Part shown: positions 63,020-64,000 of the stretch, piece after piece
Layout of the letters: each line of letters begins with the position of its first letter
Position numbering within the stretch: the first letter of the stretch is position 1
Source: Petrolisthes cinctipes
Lineage: Eukaryota > Arthropoda > Malacostraca > Decapoda > Porcellanidae
Length of the DNA stretch: 64,000 nt
NCBI GenBank assembly: GCA_033782935.1
Contig: JAWQEG010000062.1
Location: forward strand, 11,054,001-11,118,000
Reading direction: 5' to 3'
Program-made: the position numbers and the translations under genes
The notes under the pieces: model-generated
Databases searched by the model: none
What the model saw: the letters and a program-made list of their open reading frames with translations, nothing else
What the model was told of the DNA's origin: nothing

Positions 63020-64000
63020 GTACAGATTGCTTCTGGGACACAAAAATATCGAATTTTCGGGTGTTTTGAGCCTGAATTTGAAATATAAACGGGTACTGAA
63101 GATGCATGCACATATCAACTTTTGGGCACCTAAAATATCGATTTTCAGCATGTTTTGGGCCTGTATCTGAAAAGGAAAGTACAGATCGCTTCTGGGACCC
63201 CAAAATATCGAATTTTCGGGTGTTTTGGGCCTGAATTTGAGATATCGACTTTGGGCACCTAAAATATCGATTTTTAGCATGATTTGGGACTATATTTTGA
63301 AAATATTCTAGCACTGACTAGGCATGTACAGAACGCTTCTGGGACCCCAAAATATCGAATTTTCGGGTGTTTTGAGCCTGAATTTGAGATATAAACGGGT
63401 ACAGAAGATGTATGCACATATCGACTTTGAACACTTAAAATATCGATGTTTAGCATGTTTTGAGCCTATATTTTGAAAACATTCTAGCACTGAGTAGGCA
63501 TGGACAGATCGCTTCTGGGACCCCAAAATATCGAATTTTCAGGTGTTTTGGGCCTGAATTTGAGATATAAACGGGTACAGAAGATGAATGCACATATCGA
63601 CTTTTGGGCTCCTAAAATATCGATTTTGAGCATGTTTTGGGTCTGTATCTTGAAAACATTCTAACTAGGAGTAGGCATGTACATATCGCTTCTAGGACCA
63701 AAAATACCGAATTTTCGAGTGTTTTGAGCCTGAATTTAAGATATAAACGGGTACAAAAGTACGACTTTGGACACTAAAAATATCGATTTTTAGCATGTTT
63801 TGAGCCTATATTTAAAAAAAAATTCTAGCACTGAGTAGGCATGTACAGATCGCTTCGGGGACCCAAAAATATCGAATTTTCGGGTGTTTTGAGGTAGAAT
63901 TTGAGATATAAACGGGTACAGAAGATGCAGGCACATATCGACTTTTGGGCATCTAAAATATCGATTTTTAAGTATGTTTTGGGTCTGTATCTTGAAAACA
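63020..64000 (+). repeat. Domain II-type monomers to the window end
   Basis: GGGACCCCAAAATATCG, a short monomer near 63,165 (CCTGTATCTGAAAAGG), a 147-bp junction at 63,241 and a loss of the GATGCATGCACATAT part near 63,758 (GGTACAAAAGTACGAC) mark domain II. The window ends inside a monomer at GTATCTTGAAAACA, so the array continues to the right, as it does to the left. Confidence 0.8.

Larger units (their letters stand above)
1..64000 (+). repeat. Satellite DNA array, ~176-bp monomer, fills the window
   Basis: The same ~176-bp motif recurs from the first base to the last with no break. Recognisable landmarks in almost every copy are GAGCCTGAATTTGAGATAT, ACGGGTACAGAAGATGCAT, AAAATATCGATTTT, GGAGTAGGCATGTACAG and CGCTTCTGGGACCCAAA. 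All copies run in the same direction; I saw no inverted copy. Spacing between equivalent landmarks is mostly 175-177 bp. No stretch over 300 bases lacks the repeat, and I saw no inserted element, poly(A) tail, LTR or simple-sequence tract. Arrays of this kind are typical of eukaryotic centromeric or heterochromatic DNA; that placement is an inference. Whether the array is transcribed cannot be told from the sequence. Confidence 0.98.

Noticed and set aside
468..63526. Hundreds of 60-217-codon open frames, mostly minus strand, with recurring Cys/Ile/Tyr-rich peptides
   Set aside because: They recur every 176 bp in shifting, overlapping frames and are the translation of the repeat. I do not annotate any as CDS.
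1..64000. CRISPR-like regular repetition
   Set aside because: There are no unique spacers: the whole 176-bp period is repeated, and periods of CRISPR arrays are much shorter.
1..64000. Human or primate alpha satellite
   Set aside because: The length is close (171 against 176 bp) and HORs are similar in logic, but the sequence landmarks do not match alpha satellite.
1..64000. Promoters, terminators, tRNA, rRNA, origins
   Set aside because: Nothing besides the repeat was found on either strand. TATA-like strings (GATATAAAC) occur in nearly every monomer and have no gene to serve.

Overview
The whole 64,000-base window is one uninterrupted tandem satellite array. Every part reads as head-to-tail copies, all in the same orientation, of a monomer of about 176 bp (about 40% G+C in a hand-built consensus). 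That is roughly 360-370 monomers. I found no protein-coding gene, RNA gene, transposable element, CRISPR array or unique-sequence island. This points to a nuclear chromosome of a eukaryote, in a centromeric, pericentromeric or other heterochromatic block. I do not recognise the family and cannot name the lineage. It is not human alpha satellite, and I see no resemblance to the plant centromere satellites I can recall. The monomer is close to one nucleosome repeat in length, which fits a centromere but does not prove it.

The organisation is nested. (1) The 176-bp monomer is itself an ancient head-to-tail dimer of two 88-bp units, about 67% identical by ungapped hand alignment. (2) Monomers fall into recurring classes, here named a to g, that follow one another in a largely fixed order (b-c-d-e-a, or d-e-a-b-f). 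(3) Runs of classes form higher-order repeats (HORs) and segmental duplications. The clearest are a 13-monomer HOR of 2,286 bp in almost three near-identical copies (18,116-24,863) and a 15-monomer HOR of 2,639 bp (42,812-47,689). Older or shuffled duplications have offsets of 1,230, 1,582, 2,527-2,879, 2,809, 3,337, 4,220, 6,511/6,863 and 10,201 bp.

Layout: domain I (1 to about 48,370) is built of monomers of 175-177 bp with very few length changes. Domain II (about 48,370-61,900) is a different, more diverged and length-variable subfamily, marked by a GGGACCCC variant, many 147-bp and about 158-bp short monomers, and shuffled 0.5-2.4 kb blocks repeated at 4.4-5.4 kb offsets. Small islands of domain I monomers lie inside domain II. 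At about 61,950-63,003 a domain I-type trimer (527 bp) is duplicated in tandem, and the last kilobase returns to domain II type.

Nothing here works together as genes. The open reading frames, mostly on the minus strand and up to 298 codons, come from the repeat being poor in stop codons on that strand. The most interesting content is structural: the 88-bp ancestry, a perfect 7+7 dyad whose centre base varies while its arms hold, a CpG-decay pattern suggesting cytosine methylation, and the record of unequal exchange left in block boundaries. Coordinates of duplication edges were read by eye. The 13-mer, the 15-mer and the 92-bp unit are good to a few bases; the others to about 10-50 bases.
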